64,000 bases of DNA from Myxococcales bacterium (GTDB lineage Bacteria; Myxococcota_A; Polyangia; Haliangiales; Haliangiaceae), in assembly GCA_016720595.1 (NCBI GenBank), contig JADKKI010000004.1, positions 310,001-374,000 of the forward strand, given 5' to 3'. A program made the position numbers and the translations under genes. Below the pieces are notes generated by a model. It saw only the letters and a list, made by a program, of their open reading frames with translations, did no database searches and was not told the origin of the DNA. Below, piece by piece: positions 7,902-22,615 of the stretch; the stretch's first letter is position 1; each line of letters starts with the position of its first letter.

Positions 7902-8465
7902 TCAGTACGTGTAGCGAAGGAACGCGCGGGTGTCGAGGCCGCGCATCTTCTCGAACTGCGGGACCACGAACACATCGACCCCGAGGCCGACCGAGTAGTG
8001 GCGGTTCTCGAGCTGGTACTCGAAGCCACCGCCACCCTGGAACAGGATCGAGTACGTCTCGCCCGGATCGGTGATCATGACCTTGCCGAGCACATTCGAC
8101 GAGATCATCGTCAGCCCGACGCCACCCTCGGCGAACAGCGCGAGCCGATCGAAGCGGCCGGTGATCCGCGCGTCGCCGGCGCCACGATAGAGCTGGAACC
8201 ACTCGCCCTCAGGCGGAGCCGGCACGGTCGCCTCGTGGCTCGACGCGGCGAGCTGGACGCCGATCGAGAACCAGGAGAACAGATCGCGGCCGATGCGGAC
8301 GCCGACCGCCGGGCCCATCGCGGCGTTCGCAGACGCCAGCGGCGGGAGGAAGTTCACGGCCCCCAGGGCGCCCTCGGCGAACCAGCCCTTCGATGCTGGG
8401 CGGGCGTCCGCTACACCGCATAGCGTCGCGAGCGCGCCGAACGAGACAACGGCTAGTCGAACCAT
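7902..8465 (-). CDS. Outer-membrane beta-barrel-like protein
   Basis: The product has 187 residues. A signal peptide (MVRLAVVSFGALATLCGVADA) is followed by alternating hydrophobic and polar strands rich in Gly and aromatic residues, and the chain ends in an aromatic (RYTY). Both features fit a small eight-strand outer-membrane barrel. It lies 32 bases after the last gene of the Glt-like operon on the same strand, so it may be its final member, although a TACGAT hexamer in the gap (8476-8481) could give it its own start. A relation to a Glt outer-membrane component is possible but unproven. Confidence 0.7.
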   Translation of the reverse strand: MVRLAVVSFGALATLCGVADARPASKGWFAEGALGAVNFLPPLASANAAMGPAVGVRIGRDLFSWFSIGVQLAASSHEATVPAPPEGEWFQLYRGAGDARITGRFDRLALFAEGGVGLTMISSNVLGKVMITDPGETYSILFQGGGGFEYQLENRHYSVGLGVDVFVVPQFEKMRGLDTRAFLRYTY

Positions 8466-8475
8466 CCCGGCCTCA

Positions 8476-8481
8476 ATCGTA
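8476..8481 (-). promoter_or_regulatory. -10 hexamer TACGAT
   Basis: Read on the minus strand, TACGAT ends 10 bases before the ATG at 8465, in the 32-base gap after the preceding gene. No good -35 box is visible. Confidence 0.35.
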
Positions 8482-8497
8482 ACCGACTACGGCGGGC

Positions 8498-9340
8498 TCA
8501 GGGCGTTGCCACGGCCATGATCGAGAACGCGGCCGGATCGAACGGCTCGAGGTCGGTCATCGGGGCGGACAGCAGCTTGTCCGGCATCATGTCACCGCGG
8601 ACATCACGGACGCGCACGGTGTACTCGAGCACCATGTGGCGGTCCGGCTTGAACACGAGATCGACCTCGAGCATCGCCGGGATCGCCTGGCGCGGGAACA
8701 CGGTGTCCGTGACCTTCTGGGGGTTGGGCTCGCCGTTCATGTCGAAGGTGAGCGGCTCGAGCATCGCGAACGAATCGACGTTCTTGCTGATCGTCAGGGT
8801 CGCTCGGAACGGGTTGAAGTTGCCTCGCGTGATCTGATCGAGATCGATCGCCGCCTCGCGCAGGTTGTCTTCCGTGAACAGCCCGGAGATCGATCCGTTC
8901 GCGGGGACGTCGAGGGGGATGTCGCCATCGAGGCCGGGTGGGGGTGGGGCCTCGCGGTCCATCGACAGCATGATCATCGACGGGTCGTAGCGGAAGAACT
9001 GGTTCGCGCCGTTGAGCTGGACCTTCGCGTTGCCCGGCTTGTCGGTCAGGTTGTGGATCGTCCACTCGACGGAGATCTCGAGATCGTCGACCGCGATGTA
9101 CGGCAGGACCACCATCGGATCCGTGATCAGCGCCTGGCGCTTCACGCGGTCCTGCATGTCCTTCATCGTCTCCCTGTTGACCGGGATGACGAGGGCCGAG
9201 AGGCCGGGCAGGAGGTTGCCCTCCATGTCCATCATCTCGCCCGCATCGATGCTGGTCGGGGAGGGGATGTAGACCGGATCGTTCGCGCACCCGACGCCCA
9301 GCGCCGTGGTGATCAGTGCGATAGCGAGCTTGGTGCGCAT
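8498..9340 (-). CDS. Lipoprotein at the end of the Glt-like operon
   Basis: The product has 280 residues from an ATG at 9340. The open frame continues upstream only inside the preceding gene. The N-terminus MRTKLAIALITTALGVGC is a signal peptide with a lipobox, followed by a Pro/Ser stretch and a long beta-rich domain without recognised motifs. It begins two bases after the gltG-like gene stops. In Myxococcus xanthus the outer-membrane module contains a lipoprotein (GltK), and gltH follows gltG; this gene could be the counterpart of either. I cannot decide by eye and give no symbol. An outer-membrane anchored role in the Glt complex is inferred from context. Confidence 0.75.
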   Translation of the reverse strand: MRTKLAIALITTALGVGCANDPVYIPSPTSIDAGEMMDMEGNLLPGLSALVIPVNRETMKDMQDRVKRQALITDPMVVLPYIAVDDLEISVEWTIHNLTDKPGNAKVQLNGANQFFRYDPSMIMLSMDREAPPPPGLDGDIPLDVPANGSISGLFTEDNLREAAIDLDQITRGNFNPFRATLTISKNVDSFAMLEPLTFDMNGEPNPQKVTDTVFPRQAIPAMLEVDLVFKPDRHMVLEYTVRVRDVRGDMMPDKLLSAPMTDLEPFDPAAFSIMAVATP

Positions 9341-9342
9341 GG

Positions 9343-10902
9343 TCAGCCTCCCTGTGTAAACACGAACGGGTAGTTCACGATCGCGCCCCCCTTGGCGGGG
9401 AACTTGAGACGCATGATGTTGCCCTTGACGCAGCTCTCGACGCCCTCGTTGCGGAGGGAGCCGCCCTGCGTCGCGGAGCTCTTCACGGAGCCATCCGAGG
9501 CGATCACGAAGTGGATGATCAGCTTGCCGCCGATGCCGGGGGAGCGGTTGAGCTCCTTCTGGTAGCAGGCGCGGAACACGCCGGCGCGTGCCTTGACGAC
9601 GCGATCGATCTCCTCCTTGGACAGCCCGTTGAAGTCGCCGGTGGCCTCTTCCATCTTCACCGCGACGGCCTTCGGCGCCGCGCCGGTGCAGCCCGTGCCG
9701 ACGCACGTGCCACCGGGCCGCTCCTTGCCGGTGTCGATCGGACCCTTGTTGGTCACGAAGTCGCCGTCGACCTGGCCGCCGCCACCGGAGCCCTTGCCCT
9801 TGCTGCCGCGTGTGGTGCCCGTGCCTTGCCCATCACCGACGCCGGAGCCGGTGCCCGGACCGAAGCCGATCGAGCCGCGCGTGATGGTGTCGCCCTTGAT
9901 GCCAGTGAACTTCGACAGGCTGGTCGACAGGTTCCGGTCGATGATGTTGTCGAGGTACTTCTTGTTCTTGTCCTCGAAGAACGCGACCTTCGGCGGCTCG
10001 GGCTTGTCGTCCTTCGGATCGGTCGTGCGAGCGCGCTCGGTGTCGCCCTTGCCTCCCGAGGCGCCCTCGTCGTTCTTGGTCGCGGTCTTGATGTTCTTCG
10101 GGGTCGCGCTCATCGCCGCGGCGTCGTCCTTGCTGACCTTGCCCACGGTGGGCGACGTCTTCGGGGGCTCCGGTGGCGGCTCGGGATCGAGCCGGGTCAC
10201 CAGGTAGTTGCCGGTCATCGAGCGGGGGCCCGGCCACACGAACGGATTCTCTCCGTCGTAGAGCTGGTACGTCATCACGAGCAGCGCCGCGTGGAGCACG
10301 ATCGAGAATGCGAGCGAAGCTTGCGACTCTCCGTCTTGCTTGATCGTCCAGAAGCCCAGCCCCGCGATCATCAGCACGATCGTCGACAGCCCGAGACCGC
10401 GGAACACGGCCTCGTCGAGCTCGACCTTCTTGAGTGCGAACAGGGTGGTCAGGGCGATCGCGGACAGCGCATAGCCACCGAGGCCCGCGAACAGCACGGG
10501 CTTGGTGAAGAACACCGGCGCTTCCTCGACCGGGACGAACTGGAAGAACAGCTTGTAGTCCCCGGACTCGTCGAGATCGATGACGCCCCAGTCCTTGCCG
10601 CTGATCGGGGTGGCGCGGAAGCCGCCGGGGCCATCTCCCTCGCCGCCGCGACGCACGAAGTCCTCGACGTCCTTCTCCTCACCATCGATGCAGATCGTCC
10701 CGCGCATCCGCTCGCCGAGCGTCAGCAGGTAGCCGCGGTTGCCGGGCCGCACGATCGCGAACTTCGCGGGCAAGCCGATGTTGGGGACCACGAACGTGGT
10801 CTTGCCTTCCGCGCCGAGGGTGATCGGACGCGGCTTGTCGATGACGACGTCACTCATGACCTCGTCGTGCCAGATCAGCGCGGTGCGCAGAGCGATCGTC
10901 AA
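9343..10902 (-). CDS. gltG: GltG/PglI-like gliding motility protein with TonB-like C-terminal domain
   Basis: The product has 519 residues. Residues 1-120 form a beta-rich FHA-like region with PITLG and a TFVVP motif. Three hydrophobic segments follow around residues 130-235. Then come a Lys/Pro/Gly-rich linker and a C-terminal domain (about 430-519) of the AgmX/PglI type, with FRACYQKEL and a final KFPAKGG strand. Such proteins span the inner membrane and reach across the periplasm in the Agl-Glt machine. The start is unusual: TTG at 10902, overlapping the upstream TGA by 4 bases. An ATG at 10857 exists, but the segment before it ([12 protein letters not shown]) matches the conserved start of the family. 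Confidence 0.85.
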   Translation of the reverse strand: MTIALRTALIWHDEVMSDVVIDKPRPITLGAEGKTTFVVPNIGLPAKFAIVRPGNRGYLLTLGERMRGTICIDGEEKDVEDFVRRGGEGDGPGGFRATPISGKDWGVIDLDESGDYKLFFQFVPVEEAPVFFTKPVLFAGLGGYALSAIALTTLFALKKVELDEAVFRGLGLSTIVLMIAGLGFWTIKQDGESQASLAFSIVLHAALLVMTYQLYDGENPFVWPGPRSMTGNYLVTRLDPEPPPEPPKTSPTVGKVSKDDAAAMSATPKNIKTATKNDEGASGGKGDTERARTTDPKDDKPEPPKVAFFEDKNKKYLDNIIDRNLSTSLSKFTGIKGDTITRGSIGFGPGTGSGVGDGQGTGTTRGSKGKGSGGGGQVDGDFVTNKGPIDTGKERPGGTCVGTGCTGAAPKAVAVKMEEATGDFNGLSKEEIDRVVKARAGVFRACYQKELNRSPGIGGKLIIHFVIASDGSVKSSATQGGSLRNEGVESCVKGNIMRLKFPAKGGAIVNYPFVFTQGG

Positions 10903-11333
10903 AGCTGCTCTTCCTCCAGCGATCGCACCATGTGCGGGATGAACGAGCGCTTCTCGAGGCTCGCGCGCTCGAGCTCCTCGTTCGCACGCTCGAGGAAGTA
11001 CAGCAGCTGGGGCGAGCGCATCCGGCCGTTGAGATCGAGGGCGGTGAAGTCGAAGGTCTTGGGCTTGCCGTCCTTGCCCTTCTTCAGGTCGCCCTTGTCG
11101 CCCTTGTCGCCCTTGTCGGGCTTGTCTCCGCCCGCCGGGGCGCCATCCCCACCGACGCTCGCGGGGCCGGTGTTCGAGGTCGGTGCAGCACGATCACCCG
11201 CCGGCGCTGGAGGAGTCTTGCCCTTCTTGGGCTGCGCGGACGCGGGTGCGATGAGCACGCACATGAGCGCGAGGACGAGCGCGGGCAGGCGCCCCCACGC
11301 GGGGGCCAGAGGCCTCGTAATCGACGGGCTCAT
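10899..11333 (-). CDS. gltF: Small GltF-like periplasmic protein
   Basis: The product has 144 residues from an ATG at 11333 that overlaps the previous stop by 4 bases. A signal peptide ending near PASAQ is followed by a low-complexity Lys/Asp/Gly/Pro stretch, including [10 protein letters not shown] conserved-looking C-terminal segment follows with [21 protein letters not shown] and SFIPHM. It sits between the GltE-like and GltG-like genes, as gltF does in Myxococcus xanthus, and has a matching short length. The name rests mainly on position and size. A role in the inner-membrane or periplasmic part of the motility complex is inferred. Confidence 0.7.
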   Translation of the reverse strand: MSPSITRPLAPAWGRLPALVLALMCVLIAPASAQPKKGKTPPAPAGDRAAPTSNTGPASVGGDGAPAGGDKPDKGDKGDKGDLKKGKDGKPKTFDFTALDLNGRMRSPQLLYFLERANEELERASLEKRSFIPHMVRSLEEEQL

Positions 11334-12486
11334 TTCCCGAGCTCCTTCCGTTTCTCTTCTGCCGCCTGGTGTTTCGCGTGTCCCGACGGAGCCTCTTGCA
11401 GGTATTGCTCCAGGTCCGCCTTGCCGCCAGGCATGTCGTTGGTGAAGTCGATCTTGAGGACGGCGCGGTCGAACATCGCGTCTGCACGAGCGGTGCTGCG
11501 GCGTGGCGCCTCTTTGATCACCTTGTCCCACGTCTTCCTCGCTCCATCGAAGTCCTTGAGCCCGCGTTGGGCAACACCGAGCGAGACCTGCGCGGCGTAG
11601 TCATCGGGTCGCTTTTCGACAATCACCACGAGCTCGGCCTTGGCCCGCGTGTAGTCGCCCGCGTCGAGCAGCACCGAGGCCTTGTTGAACCGGGCGTCGA
11701 TGTAGTTGGCGTCCAGGGAGGCCGCATAGTCGAAGCGCTCGAACGCCTCCTGGGCCTTGCCCTGTCGCTGCGAGAGCAGGGCGAGCGCGTTGTAGATCGC
11801 GGGGTCCTTCTTGTCCTTGTCGTCGAGCTCGATCGCCTTGGCGAGGACGAGCTGCGCGAGCTCCAGGCGCTTCTGCTGGATGTAGATGAGGCCGAGCTCG
11901 GTGTAGATCCTCGCGTTGATGCCCGACAACCGGACCGTGTCGCGCAGCACGGCGACCGCATCGTCGAAGTCACCGAAGTCGCGGAGCAGCGATGCGAGGC
12001 GAGCGGCGGCGTCACGCCGTGCGGGATCGTCCTCCTCGGTCGCACGGAGCGCTGCCTCGTAGTCGGCGCGCGCCTCCTTCTTGTGCCCGGCGCGGCGGTT
12101 CGCCTCGGCGCGGCCGAGCAGCGTGGGCATGTGGTCCTTCTTGACGCCGAGCGCCTTGGTGTAGGCGTCGACGGCGGCCTCGTCTTCACCATCCCGGAAC
12201 GAGATCACGCCGAGGTTGTGCCACGCCTCCCACAACTTGCTATCGATCTCGAGGGCCGCCTTGAGCCGCGCCTTCGCGGTCTCGCCGGCCTCGGGCCCAC
12301 CGAGCCGCAGCGCACGCATGGCGGCCTCGAACTCGCGCAGGGCCTTGGGGTTCACCGGGTCGAGCTTGACGACCTTGGTGCCCTTGGGGCCGATCCGGCC
12401 CGCGGACGAGCCACCGCACGCGGCGAGCATCGCGCTGAGCAGCAGCGCCTTGATCGTGAGGTTCAGCGTCAGACTCACCTGGCGAC

Positions 12487-12490
<4 letters not shown>
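11330..12490 (-). CDS. gltE: GltE/AglT-like TPR lipoprotein
   Basis: The product has 386 residues, a signal peptide with lipobox LAAC, then about nine tetratricopeptide repeats from residue 60 to 370 (for example [14 protein letters not shown] and [14 protein letters not shown]). AglT/GltE is the TPR lipoprotein of the M. xanthus gliding machine and lies in the same gene order. I chose GTG 12490, which overlaps the previous stop (GTGA) and has GAGG upstream. A second GTG at 12478 follows because the 12 bases GTGAGTCGCCAG are duplicated in tandem; starting there would shorten the signal peptide by four residues. Confidence 0.85.
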
Positions 12491-15587
<3,097 letters not shown>

Positions 15588-15591
<4 letters not shown>

Positions 15592-17582
15592 CGCCACCCC
15601 GTGTATTCGTCGGCCCAGAACTCGCCCTGCCACGGCCAGAACTCCTCGTCATCGCCGATCATGCTCGCGTTCCACAGCTTGCCGATCAGCTCCTCGGGAA
15701 ACCGGCCCGCGGCCAGATCCTGAACCTCGATGTCGAGCTTGCGCTTCTGGCCGATCACCGCGTCGACCTTGCCGAGCTTGGCCTTGTCGAGGACGCGGCG
15801 GGTGTCGTTGTACAGCTTCTCGATCTGACCCTGCGCGAGCTTGTCGCCGGCCTCCTCGAGCTTGACGAGCAGCGCGTGCGAGCTCCGATCCAGGCGACGG
15901 GCCTCGGCGAGGTCCCCCTGGATCAGCGGCCTGATTCCGGGCGAGGTCTCGGCGCTGACCGCCGTGGCGGCCTTGTCGGCGGCGGCGATCGCGGAGGCGA
16001 GGGCCTTGGCGTTCTTCTCGTACAGGCCGTCGAGCCGCTTGGCCTCGTCGGCGGCGACATCGGGCGGTAACGTGCCTTCGCGTCGGCCGCGGGCGAGGTC
16101 GCTCTTGGACTCGACGATCTTCGTGCCGAGGCGGCGCAGATCCTCGACCAGGGCGTTGGCGTCCGCCAGCTGCTCCTGCTCGAGCGTCTTGGTGGTGCTG
16201 ATCGCCGTGACCTTCTTCTCGTTCAGCTGGTTGCCGAGGTTCTGCCACTGGCGGACCGCGATCGGCGCGGCGTTCGACAGCTCGCGCATGCCGCTCAGGG
16301 CATCGTTCAGGCGGATGAACTTCGGGTCGAGGCGGAGGAGGGCGAGCACGTCATCGACCCCGCCCTTGGAGGCCGCGGTGCCGACCTTCTTGCCATCGAC
16401 CTCACCGGTCTTCCGGACCTCCTTGTAGCGAGTGACGGCGGTCGCGAACAGCTGCTTGCGGAGCTCGGGATCGGAGCGCGCCTTGTCGATCTGATCGACC
16501 ACCGGCTGCAGCTTGGCGACCAGGTTGTCGTACCACTGCTGCGAATCGGTGAACTTGCAGTCCGCGAGCTCGACGTAGCCCGCGAGCAGGCTCGCCTCGG
16601 GCCACAGCGGGGACGTGGGGAACTCCTTGAGGAACTCCTTCACCAGATCGCGTGCGGTGGCCAGCTCGCGCTTCTGGTACATCGACCACGACGCCTCGAA
16701 CAGCGCGTCCGAGAGGTAGACGCTGTCGTCGGGGATCTGGAAGTAGTGGTAGTAGGCATCGTCGTACTCGCCGTTCTCGTGTGCGAGCCGGCCGAGGCCG
16801 AGGCGCGCGAGATCCTTGATCGTGAAGTAGCGATCGTCGACGACGAACGTGAACTTGTCGGCGTCGGGCGTGGCGGCGATCTCGCACATCGCCTCGGCCG
16901 AGCCCTGGTACTCGCCGCGGCGCGCCTTGATCACGCCGCGGAGATAGATCGCCGACGAGTACAGGCGGCTCTTCTTCGAGATCATCACGAGCTCGCCCTC
17001 GGCGTCGGCGAGCTTGCCGGCGTCGTAGGCGGCACGGCCGCGCAGGTAGCTGCGCTCGCCACTGATCGAGGCGGGCAGGGGATCGGTGGACTTGATCGAT
17101 TCGAGCCGGGCGAGGACGCCTGCGTGATCGCGGGTCTCGAGCGCGATGTCGACGGCGCGCCGGTGGGCGGGCCCGTAGTAGGTGGCGGCGGGGCCGCGCT
17201 TCAGGATCTGCTCGATCGCGTCGAGGGCCGCGCCATAGCTGCCCGCGCGCGCGAGGGAGACGGCGAGATCGTACTCGGCGTTCTGGAACTCGACGAAGTC
17301 CGTGAACGCGGTGTACCGGGGCGACTTCACGATCGAGTACAGCGCGACGGCGGAGTTGACGAAGTTGCCGCCGCGGAGCAGCTCCTCGGCGACCCCGAGC
17401 TCCTTGCGGAGCGTCTCGAGGTTTCCGCTCTCGACGTCGATCAGCTTGGTGGCCTCGAGCTCGGTGAAGTACTTGGCGATCGGATCGTCCGCCGTGGCCT
17501 TCGGTGCGGGCTCGGCCGCGGGCTCGGGTTGCGCGGCCGCGACCGACGAGACCAGGAGCAGCAGGGCGGCGGCGAGCCTCAC
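15588..17582 (-). CDS. gltC: GltC-like periplasmic TPR protein
   Basis: The product has 664 residues, starting at GTG 17582, which overlaps the previous TGA by 4 bases. After a signal peptide ending near SVAAAQ come TPR-like helical pairs (about 50-330), then a long coiled-coil-prone region (about 430-620). A striking acidic/aromatic end ([17 protein letters not shown]) closes the chain. TPR plus this WADE-type tail fits GltC/NfsC proteins, and the length is close to M. xanthus GltC as I recall it. GltC links the outer-membrane Glt proteins to the periplasmic part. Here it directly precedes gltD, whereas in M. xanthus the two are in separate clusters. Confidence 0.8.
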
Positions 17583-18457
17583 TTCTTGCCCTTCGCGGGG
17601 GCTGCCGCAGGAGCCGCCGCAGGCGCCGCGCCTGCCGGGGCATCATCGCGCTTGGAGGTCTTGATGCTGACGTCGATCCCGAGGCCGTAGCTCCCCTTCT
17701 CCTTGCGCTTCCACTCGTAGGCGATATCACCCGAGTCCTTGGCCTTGGCGACGACGATGAGGTCCTTGCCAGCGACGGCCTTCACCACGATCTGGCTCTC
17801 GGTCGCCGAGGTGAACGAATCGTCATCCTTGCCCGTGGCCTCGACCCGGAACGTGATCAGGTGGCGCCCGGGGGCCACGTAGCCATCGAACCGGATGTTG
17901 TCATCGCCCGCGATCGCGCCCGAGGCGTCCTCGTAGACGTTCGCACCGTCGAGCCGGATCGAGGACTTCGCCGGGTTGTAGTAGCGCGCGGTGGTGTAGG
18001 TCAGCTTGACCTGGATGCGCGTCGAATAGAGCTGACTGGCGACGGTGTTCGCCCGCGCGCGGGACTTGAACAGCTCGTCCCGAAGGCTCAAGTACTCCTG
18101 GCGAAGCGTGTCGACATCGGCATCGGTCGCGGGTGGCACATCCGTGGGCTCTGCGGGCGCGCCGCTGCCACCACCTGCGCCGGCTCCGCTACCCGTCCCG
18201 GTTCCGCCGCCACCATTCGGCGTGGCGGGCGGGGCGGTGGGTGCCGGTGTCGGCGAAGGGGCGACCGCCTTCGCGGGCTCGACGGGGACATCCGGCGGCG
18301 GCGTCGGCTCGACGGGGGGATCGACCTTGGCGGGCTTGGTGGCGGGCGGCTTCTTCGCGGGCTTCTTGCCACGCTTGGGTGCAGCGGTCGCGAGCGCCGG
18401 GATCAGCGCGAACAGCACGCCGTAGCGAACGAGCCGGAAGGTGGAACGACCGTTCAT
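17579..18457 (-). CDS. Glt-operon exported protein with Pro/Ala linker
   Basis: The product has 292 residues. A signal peptide ending near ALATAAP is followed by a Lys/Pro/Ala/Gly/Thr-rich linker (about 30-110), a short coiled coil (DADVDTLRQEYLSLRDELFK) and a beta-rich domain (about 150-265), then a short Ala/Pro tail. A GGGGAGA-type ribosome site precedes the ATG. It lies between the barrel genes and the gltC-like gene. I do not recognise a family; such linkers can be mistaken for acyltransferase linkers, but no catalytic or lipoyl motif is present. A periplasmic part in the Glt assembly is inferred from position. Confidence 0.75.
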   Translation of the reverse strand: MNGRSTFRLVRYGVLFALIPALATAAPKRGKKPAKKPPATKPAKVDPPVEPTPPPDVPVEPAKAVAPSPTPAPTAPPATPNGGGGTGTGSGAGAGGGSGAPAEPTDVPPATDADVDTLRQEYLSLRDELFKSRARANTVASQLYSTRIQVKLTYTTARYYNPAKSSIRLDGANVYEDASGAIAGDDNIRFDGYVAPGRHLITFRVEATGKDDDSFTSATESQIVVKAVAGKDLIVVAKAKDSGDIAYEWKRKEKGSYGLGIDVSIKTSKRDDAPAGAAPAAAPAAAPAKGKK

Positions 18458-18481
18458 CGAGATTCTCCCCAGCGGACGCGA

Positions 18482-19261
18482 TCAATTACGGAAAGGCAGG
18501 AACACCGAAAGGCTAGCTGTGACCGCGCTGTCGTTCACGAGGAACCTCTCGTCGAGGAGCTCCTGGCGAAACGTCCGGTTCCTTGCATCGACCCGGAACG
18601 CGACGGCCTGACCCATGAACAGTCTAATCCCGAACCCGAGGACACCCGAGGCTCCTCGACTGGTCTTGGAGTCGATCACCCCGACGCCGATGTCGGCGTG
18701 AAGGTCGAAGTGGACGATCGTACCGCCGAGTCGGAGCTTGCCGTACACCGGGCTCCAGTTGAGCAGCGACTCCGCGAAGATCATCCGCGCATAGGTGTCG
18801 GTCAGGACGACGCCGCGCTTGTCCTCGAGTGCGCGGATGATGTCGGCGTTCGCGTGGGTCCACCAGCCGGCGAACTCGACCGCCGTCTCGTCGGTCATGT
18901 GATAGGTGTACGAGCCGCCGGCGAGGTACGTGCCGCTCAGCAGATCGCTCGCGTAGTAACCCGCGCCAGCCGTGATCTCGTGGCGGTGTTGCTTCACGAA
19001 CAGGCGGTCCACGGCGCCACGCCGCTTGCGCTTCACCGCGAGGCGATCGGCGATCTCCTGATCGATGCACATCGAGGTCGAGCCCGGGGCCGGCTCGTCG
19101 CTGCTCGACGTCTTCTTGTTCGCGGGCTTGGTCTCGGCCGTCGTCTCGGGCTTGCGGTCGATCGGGCGGTCGCCATCGGCCTGGGCGCGCCCCGCGCCGA
19201 CGAGGATGACGAGGACCTCCGCGAGGACCAGCGCGAGCATGGTGGAGCGCTGCCGGTTCAT
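18482..19261 (-). CDS. Outer-membrane beta-barrel, GltA/GltB-like
   Basis: The product has 259 residues: a signal peptide ending near GRAQA, an acidic/Lys-rich spacer, the segment [18 protein letters not shown], then Gly/aromatic beta strands and a final strand near LSVFLPFRN. The neighbour upstream has the same plan ([18 protein letters not shown], then [15 protein letters not shown] versus [15 protein letters not shown]), so the two are tandem paralogues. M. xanthus has paired outer-membrane barrels GltA and GltB beside gltC, which this pair most likely represents. I cannot say which is which. The ATG shares one base with the previous stop codon (TGATG). Confidence 0.78.
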   Translation of the reverse strand: MNRQRSTMLALVLAEVLVILVGAGRAQADGDRPIDRKPETTAETKPANKKTSSSDEPAPGSTSMCIDQEIADRLAVKRKRRGAVDRLFVKQHRHEITAGAGYYASDLLSGTYLAGGSYTYHMTDETAVEFAGWWTHANADIIRALEDKRGVVLTDTYARMIFAESLLNWSPVYGKLRLGGTIVHFDLHADIGVGVIDSKTSRGASGVLGFGIRLFMGQAVAFRVDARNRTFRQELLDERFLVNDSAVTASLSVFLPFRN

Positions 19262-19965
19262 CACAGCCCCGTGGGGATCCACAGCGCGAGGCCGATGGTG
19301 GAGACGAGGTTGTTGGTGTAGCGGGTCTCTCCGGAGATCTCCTCGACCGCCATCAGGTCGCGGGTGTCGAGCCGCACCGTCAAGAACCGGGTGACGAACA
19401 GATCGAGCGCCATCCCCGCGTCGAACGACAGCCCCTGGACCGCATCGTGGAACATCCGGCCGCCGCCCGCGAAGAACATGATGTCGGCGTGGACGATCCC
19501 CCCGCCGAGCTTCAGCTTGGCGTGGATCGGCGACCACAGGAAGTTCGCGAGCGCGACGTAGGCCATCCCCGGCTCGAAGCGGTTATCTCCAAAGAACGTG
19601 TTGAGCGGTGCATCGAGATCGAGCTTGAGCGGCGTGAGATCGAAGCCGACCGACAGCCCGAGATCTTCGGTGAAGAAGTACCCGAGCGAGCCGCCGGCGA
19701 TCCAGCTCGAGGACGTGAGGTCCCCGCTGTACATGCCGCCGTGCCCGACGAGGACCAGCTTGTTGTCCTTCTTGAAGTTCCGCTTCTGCACGCCGCGCGG
19801 CTTGAGCTCGGCGCCGAGCTGATCTCGGATCGTCTGATCGAGACACGACGGCAACGGTGCATCTGAGGGCTTCGCCGGCCCTGCGGATGTCGCCGGCTGA
19901 GCACGTGCGAGCGCGCTGATGCACAAACACGCAGCGAGCGCGAATCCCCCGATCAAACGCGGCAC
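19261..19965 (-). CDS. Outer-membrane beta-barrel, first gene of the Glt-like operon
   Basis: The product has 234 residues from GTG 19965, giving a clean signal peptide [27 protein letters not shown] at 20010 would add 15 residues, but the chosen start lies 7 bases after a well-formed -10 box. The mature part has [10 protein letters not shown], then amphipathic beta strands including [15 protein letters not shown] and ends ALWIPTGL. It is a tandem paralogue of the next gene. It should be an integral outer-membrane component, likely GltA- or GltB-like. It is divergent from the FHA-sigma54 regulator, which may control it. Confidence 0.78.
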   Translation of the reverse strand: MPRLIGGFALAACLCISALARAQPATSAGPAKPSDAPLPSCLDQTIRDQLGAELKPRGVQKRNFKKDNKLVLVGHGGMYSGDLTSSSWIAGGSLGYFFTEDLGLSVGFDLTPLKLDLDAPLNTFFGDNRFEPGMAYVALANFLWSPIHAKLKLGGGIVHADIMFFAGGGRMFHDAVQGLSFDAGMALDLFVTRFLTVRLDTRDLMAVEEISGETRYTNNLVSTIGLALWIPTGL

Positions 19966-19972
19966 TAGCTCG

Positions 19973-20001
19973 AAGGTACTCTCGTTAGAGAGACCAAACA
20001 A
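19973..20001 (-). promoter_or_regulatory. Promoter of the Glt-like operon
   Basis: On the minus strand TTGTTT (20001-19996) and TACCTT (19978-19973) are separated by 17 bases. The -10 box ends 7 bases before the GTG at 19965, so the mRNA should be leaderless or nearly so. Confidence 0.6.
19979..19992. promoter_or_regulatory. Inverted repeat CTCTC-GTTA-GAGAG in promoter spacer
   Basis: This 14-base inverted repeat lies wholly between the -35 and -10 boxes of the Glt-like operon. That is a classic place for a repressor operator. The binding protein is unknown. Confidence 0.5.
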
Positions 20002-20028
20002 CTCGAGCACGACCCCTCGCGATCAGGG

Positions 20029-20034
20029 TACGAT
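20029..20034 (+). promoter_or_regulatory. -10 hexamer TACGAT
   Basis: It ends 7 bases before the ATG at 20042. It supports that start for the FHA-sigma54 regulator and again suggests a leaderless mRNA. Confidence 0.45.
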
Positions 20035-20041
20035 TTCGCCG

Positions 20042-21403
<1,362 letters not shown>

Positions 21404-21462
21404 CCGACGCGCTTACGAACGCCTTACGAGCGTGGTCCGGAGACGCGGCGCATCGTGGCTCC

Positions 21463-22170
21463 ATGCTGAACCACCTGATCCTCGTCTCCTCCGTCGTGTC
21501 CTCCCTCGTCGCGTGCTCGACCTCCCGGGCCTCCGCGTCGCCAACCCCGTCCGCTCCGCCCGCCGTGGCCTCGCCATCGACCGAGGTCGTCATCGAGCTC
21601 GCCGCGCAGCGCGCGAAGCTGCTCGGTTGGCTCCACGACTATCGCGAGGCCGGCGTGTTCCCGAGCGTGCTCGGGATGCCGGCGAGCGTGTTCGTCGATC
21701 CAACCGGCGTGCGGTGCCCGATGGCGGAGCTGCTCCACAAGTCCGGGCGCGATGACCTCGTCGAGGCGGTCGCGCGCGAGGCGAACACGGTGCGGCTTGC
21801 CGATGTCCACACCGGGCCGCTGCATGCGTGGATGCTCGGCTCGGGCCTCACGCAGGAGGAGATCGCGCTCGTGCAAGGCGCAATGAACATCAGCTTCGAC
21901 TGGATGCCCGAGCAGCCGCAGCAGGGCGCGCAACAGCTGGCGGCGAAGGCCGCGGTCCGCGCGAAGCTCGAGATCGCCGAGCTCGCGCTGCGCGACAACA
22001 CCGGCGCGAGCCTGGCGACCGCCGCGAAGCGGTTGCCGCGCGCCGAGCATCCCGAGGCACTCACACTCGTGCCGGTGCACGGCGACGTGGTGCCAAAGGC
22101 AGCCGTGCCGCGGGTGGCGCTCGAGGCCGTGATCGTGCCGAGCGCGCGGTTGGTCCGCAGGTTCCGCTGA
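21463..22170 (+). CDS. Lipoprotein of unknown function
   Basis: The product has 235 residues. The signal peptide ends in lipobox LVAC, followed by a Ser/Ala/Pro spacer. A conserved-looking core (about 45-140) reads VFVDPTGVRCPMAELLHKSG, then LHAWMLGSGLTQEEIALVQ. I recall this Cys-Pro-(M/L)-Ala plus 'W..SGLT..E...IQ' layout from a family of myxobacterial proteins without known function. The C-terminal third is Ala-rich and ends in Arg residues. It starts 59 bases after the sigma54 activator stop, and no clear promoter box is visible. Confidence 0.7.
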   Translation: MLNHLILVSSVVSSLVACSTSRASASPTPSAPPAVASPSTEVVIELAAQRAKLLGWLHDYREAGVFPSVLGMPASVFVDPTGVRCPMAELLHKSGRDDLVEAVAREANTVRLADVHTGPLHAWMLGSGLTQEEIALVQGAMNISFDWMPEQPQQGAQQLAAKAAVRAKLEIAELALRDNTGASLATAAKRLPRAEHPEALTLVPVHGDVVPKAAVPRVALEAVIVPSARLVRRFR

Positions 22171-22209
22171 ACGGGTGATCGCCGCGTGGCGATCACGGTT
22201 GGATTGCGC

Positions 22210-22467
22210 TCAGGCGGCGGGGCTGCGAGTCACGAGACGCGAGGCATAGCGCGACGCCGTGCGCCGCTTGAGGATGCCCTTGGTGACCGCCGAGTCGACG
22301 ATCGACACGGCCGACTTCACGAGGGCAGCGGCATCGGCGGCCTTCGTGTCGACGGCGGCGCGAGCCTTCTTGACGGCCGTGCGAAGGGTCGCCATCGCGG
22401 CGCGGTTGCGCGCGCGGTTCTTGATCATCTTCCGATTCTGCTTCTGCGCCGATGCGATGTTGGCCAC
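22210..22467 (-). CDS. rpsT: 30S ribosomal protein bS20
   Basis: The product has 85 residues and is very rich in Lys, Arg and Ala. It shows the S20 pattern: ANIASAQKQNRKMIKNRARN at the N-terminus, three helices, and KGILKRRTASRYASRL near the C-terminus. It binds 16S rRNA early in small-subunit assembly. The start is GTG, with a good AGGAG ribosome site 9 bases before it. A consensus-like promoter lies upstream. It is a single-gene unit between the convergent lipoprotein gene and mazG. Confidence 0.97.
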   Translation of the reverse strand: MANIASAQKQNRKMIKNRARNRAAMATLRTAVKKARAAVDTKAADAAALVKSAVSIVDSAVTKGILKRRTASRYASRLVTRSPAA

Positions 22468-22492
22468 TTCGATATTCTCCTGCGGAGGCGAG

Positions 22493-22522
22493 CGTTTACC
22501 CCGTGGGGGGACCAGGTGTCAA
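22493..22522 (-). promoter_or_regulatory. rpsT promoter TTGACA-18-TAAACG
   Basis: On the minus strand a perfect -35 TTGACA (22522-22517) is followed after 18 bases by TAAACG (22498-22493). The leader is about 20 bases and holds an AGGAG site, so this gene, unlike many here, has a normal short leader. Confidence 0.65.
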
Positions 22523-22615
22523 GCCTCGCTCCCGCTCCGGAAATCCCATGGGGCTACGCGGGAGTACGCATCGATGGGTGTGGATAACCTGATGACCGCC
22601 TGGTGGTTATGGTGC

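Noticed and set aside
20010..20010. GTG 20010 as the start of the first barrel gene
   Set aside because: GTG 19965 gives a better signal peptide and sits 7 bases after a well-formed promoter that would lie inside the longer reading.
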